A stretch of 42,739 nt of DNA. It comes from Rhodocyclaceae bacterium. GTDB lineage: Bacteria; Pseudomonadota; Gammaproteobacteria; Burkholderiales; Rhodocyclaceae. The stretch lies in the NCBI GenBank assembly GCA_029982755.1, contig JARRBR010000010.1:1-42739 (forward strand). The letters run 5' to 3'. Each line of letters starts with the position of its first letter. Position 1 is the first letter of the stretch. A program made the position numbers and the translations under genes. Below, one piece after another: positions 42,022 to 42,739 of this stretch. Under the pieces are notes generated by a model, which saw nothing but the letters and a program-made list of their open reading frames with translations, made no database searches and was not told the origin of the DNA.

Positions 42022-42739
42022 CATGCTCTGGCTCGCCATCCATCTGCCGGACCTGGCGCTGCAGGTCTTCACCCGCGGCGCGCAGGCCCCTGCGCCGCTC
42101 GCGGTCATCGCCCCGTCCCCGCGGGCGACGATCCTCGCCGTCACCCCCGATGCCGAGGCTGCCGGCGTCCATTGCGGGCAACGCGGCGCCAGCGCGCTCG
42201 CCCTGCTGCCGGAGTTGCGGCTGAGGGCACGCGACCCGGATCGTGAGGCCGAAGCCCTCGCCGAAATCGCCACCTGGGCGGGACGCTTCAGCCCGCGCAT
42301 CAGCCTGTCTCCCCCCGACGCGGTGCTGCTGGAGATTTCCTCCTGCCTGCGCCTGTTCGGTGGCGCCGCGCGGATCGAGAGGGTGGTACGGGACGGCTTG
42401 GCCGGACTGGGCTTCGCAGCCCGCAGCGCGTGCGCGCCCACCCCCCTGGCCGCGCGCTGGTTCGCCCGTGCGGGTGTGGGCATGGATGCGGGCAGCGCAG
42501 GGCACGAGGATTCCGGCGACGCCCCGCCGGTCCGCTGGCAGCCGGCCGCGCCTTCCGCTGCACCCGGCGGCCCTCCGCCACGCGACTGGCAGGCCATGAT
42601 CGACCGCCTGCCGCTGGATCTGCTCGGCGACGACGGCAGTTGCGATGCGCCCACGCTGGACCTGCTCGCCGGCCTCGGGCTGCGCACGCTGGGCGAGGTC
42701 CGCCGCCTGCCGGCCGCCGGCCTCGCCCGCCGCCAGGCC
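42022..42739 (+). CDS. imuB: ImuB, Y-family DNA polymerase-like protein (partial, runs off the edge)
   Basis: An open frame from the ATG at 42022 to the window end (239 codons); the ORF track omits it because it has no stop here. It starts MLWLAIHLPDLALQVF and continues with AVTPDAEAAGVHCGQR and VLLEISSCLRLFGG. This is the Y-family fold, but the catalytic aspartates are replaced: the first Asp-x-Asp motif reads IHLPDLAL and the S-x-D-E motif reads EISSC. That is normal for ImuB, which acts as an adapter between the sliding clamp and DnaE2. dnaE2 is expected next. Confidence 0.88.

Overview
The window is a dense, GC-rich proteobacterial chromosome segment. Gene content and order point to a betaproteobacterium of the Rhodocyclales type (Thauera, Azoarcus or Aromatoleum-like). 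That placement is inferred from protein resemblance, the ISC and dap gene orders, and a TodS/TmoS-type regulator beside a toluene monooxygenase operon; no rRNA or tRNA gene is present to confirm it.

Layout: (1) 1-9.4 kb. The start of a probable zipA and a complete smc run leftward. Opposite them run dapC, dapD, pilU, dapE and prmB, so the succinylase branch of lysine/diaminopimelate synthesis carries a type IV pilus retraction ATPase inside it. (2) 9.4-18 kb. A complete leftward ISC iron-sulfur assembly operon (iscR, a second cysteine desulfurase, iscS, iscU, iscA, hscB, hscA, fdx, iscX) follows cysE and trmJ. Its promoter has clear -35 and -10 boxes and two tandem type-1 IscR-like sites. suhB diverges from trmJ, an arrangement like that of E. 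coli. (3) 19-27.6 kb. A complete six-gene toluene/benzene monooxygenase operon (tmoABCDEF order) is followed in the same direction by a TodS/TmoS-like double-kinase hybrid sensor and a TodT-like LuxR-type response regulator. A pseudo-palindrome resembling the TodT/StyR operator lies upstream of tmoA. This is the accessory, catabolic part of the window. (4) 27.6-38.2 kb. Housekeeping genes: mutS, a spermidine-synthase-like protein, a small NqrM-like cysteine protein, a CBS-domain protein, then dnaQ, rnhA and a methyltransferase leftward and gloB and mltD rightward (the E. coli mltD-gloB-yafS-rnhA-dnaQ neighbourhood), and a double-ATPase ABC protein without permeases. (5) 38.2-42.7 kb. slyD and a Bcp-type peroxiredoxin leftward, a zinc alcohol dehydrogenase, and an SOS module: a perfect LexA box, lexA, imuA and the first part of imuB, which runs off the right edge.

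How the genes work together: CysE makes O-acetylserine for cysteine synthesis, the two desulfurases take sulfur from cysteine, and IscU/HscAB/Fdx build clusters. The Rieske ferredoxin and the 2Fe-2S reductase of the monooxygenase are possible clients. The TodS/T-like pair would sense aromatic compounds and switch on tmoA-F. No CRISPR array, insertion sequence, integrase, tRNA or rRNA was recognised. I did not find a wholly unknown system. The most unusual items are the self-contained tmo-todST unit with its candidate operator and an apparent active-site substitution, the tandem cysteine desulfurases, and pilU inside the dap cluster.
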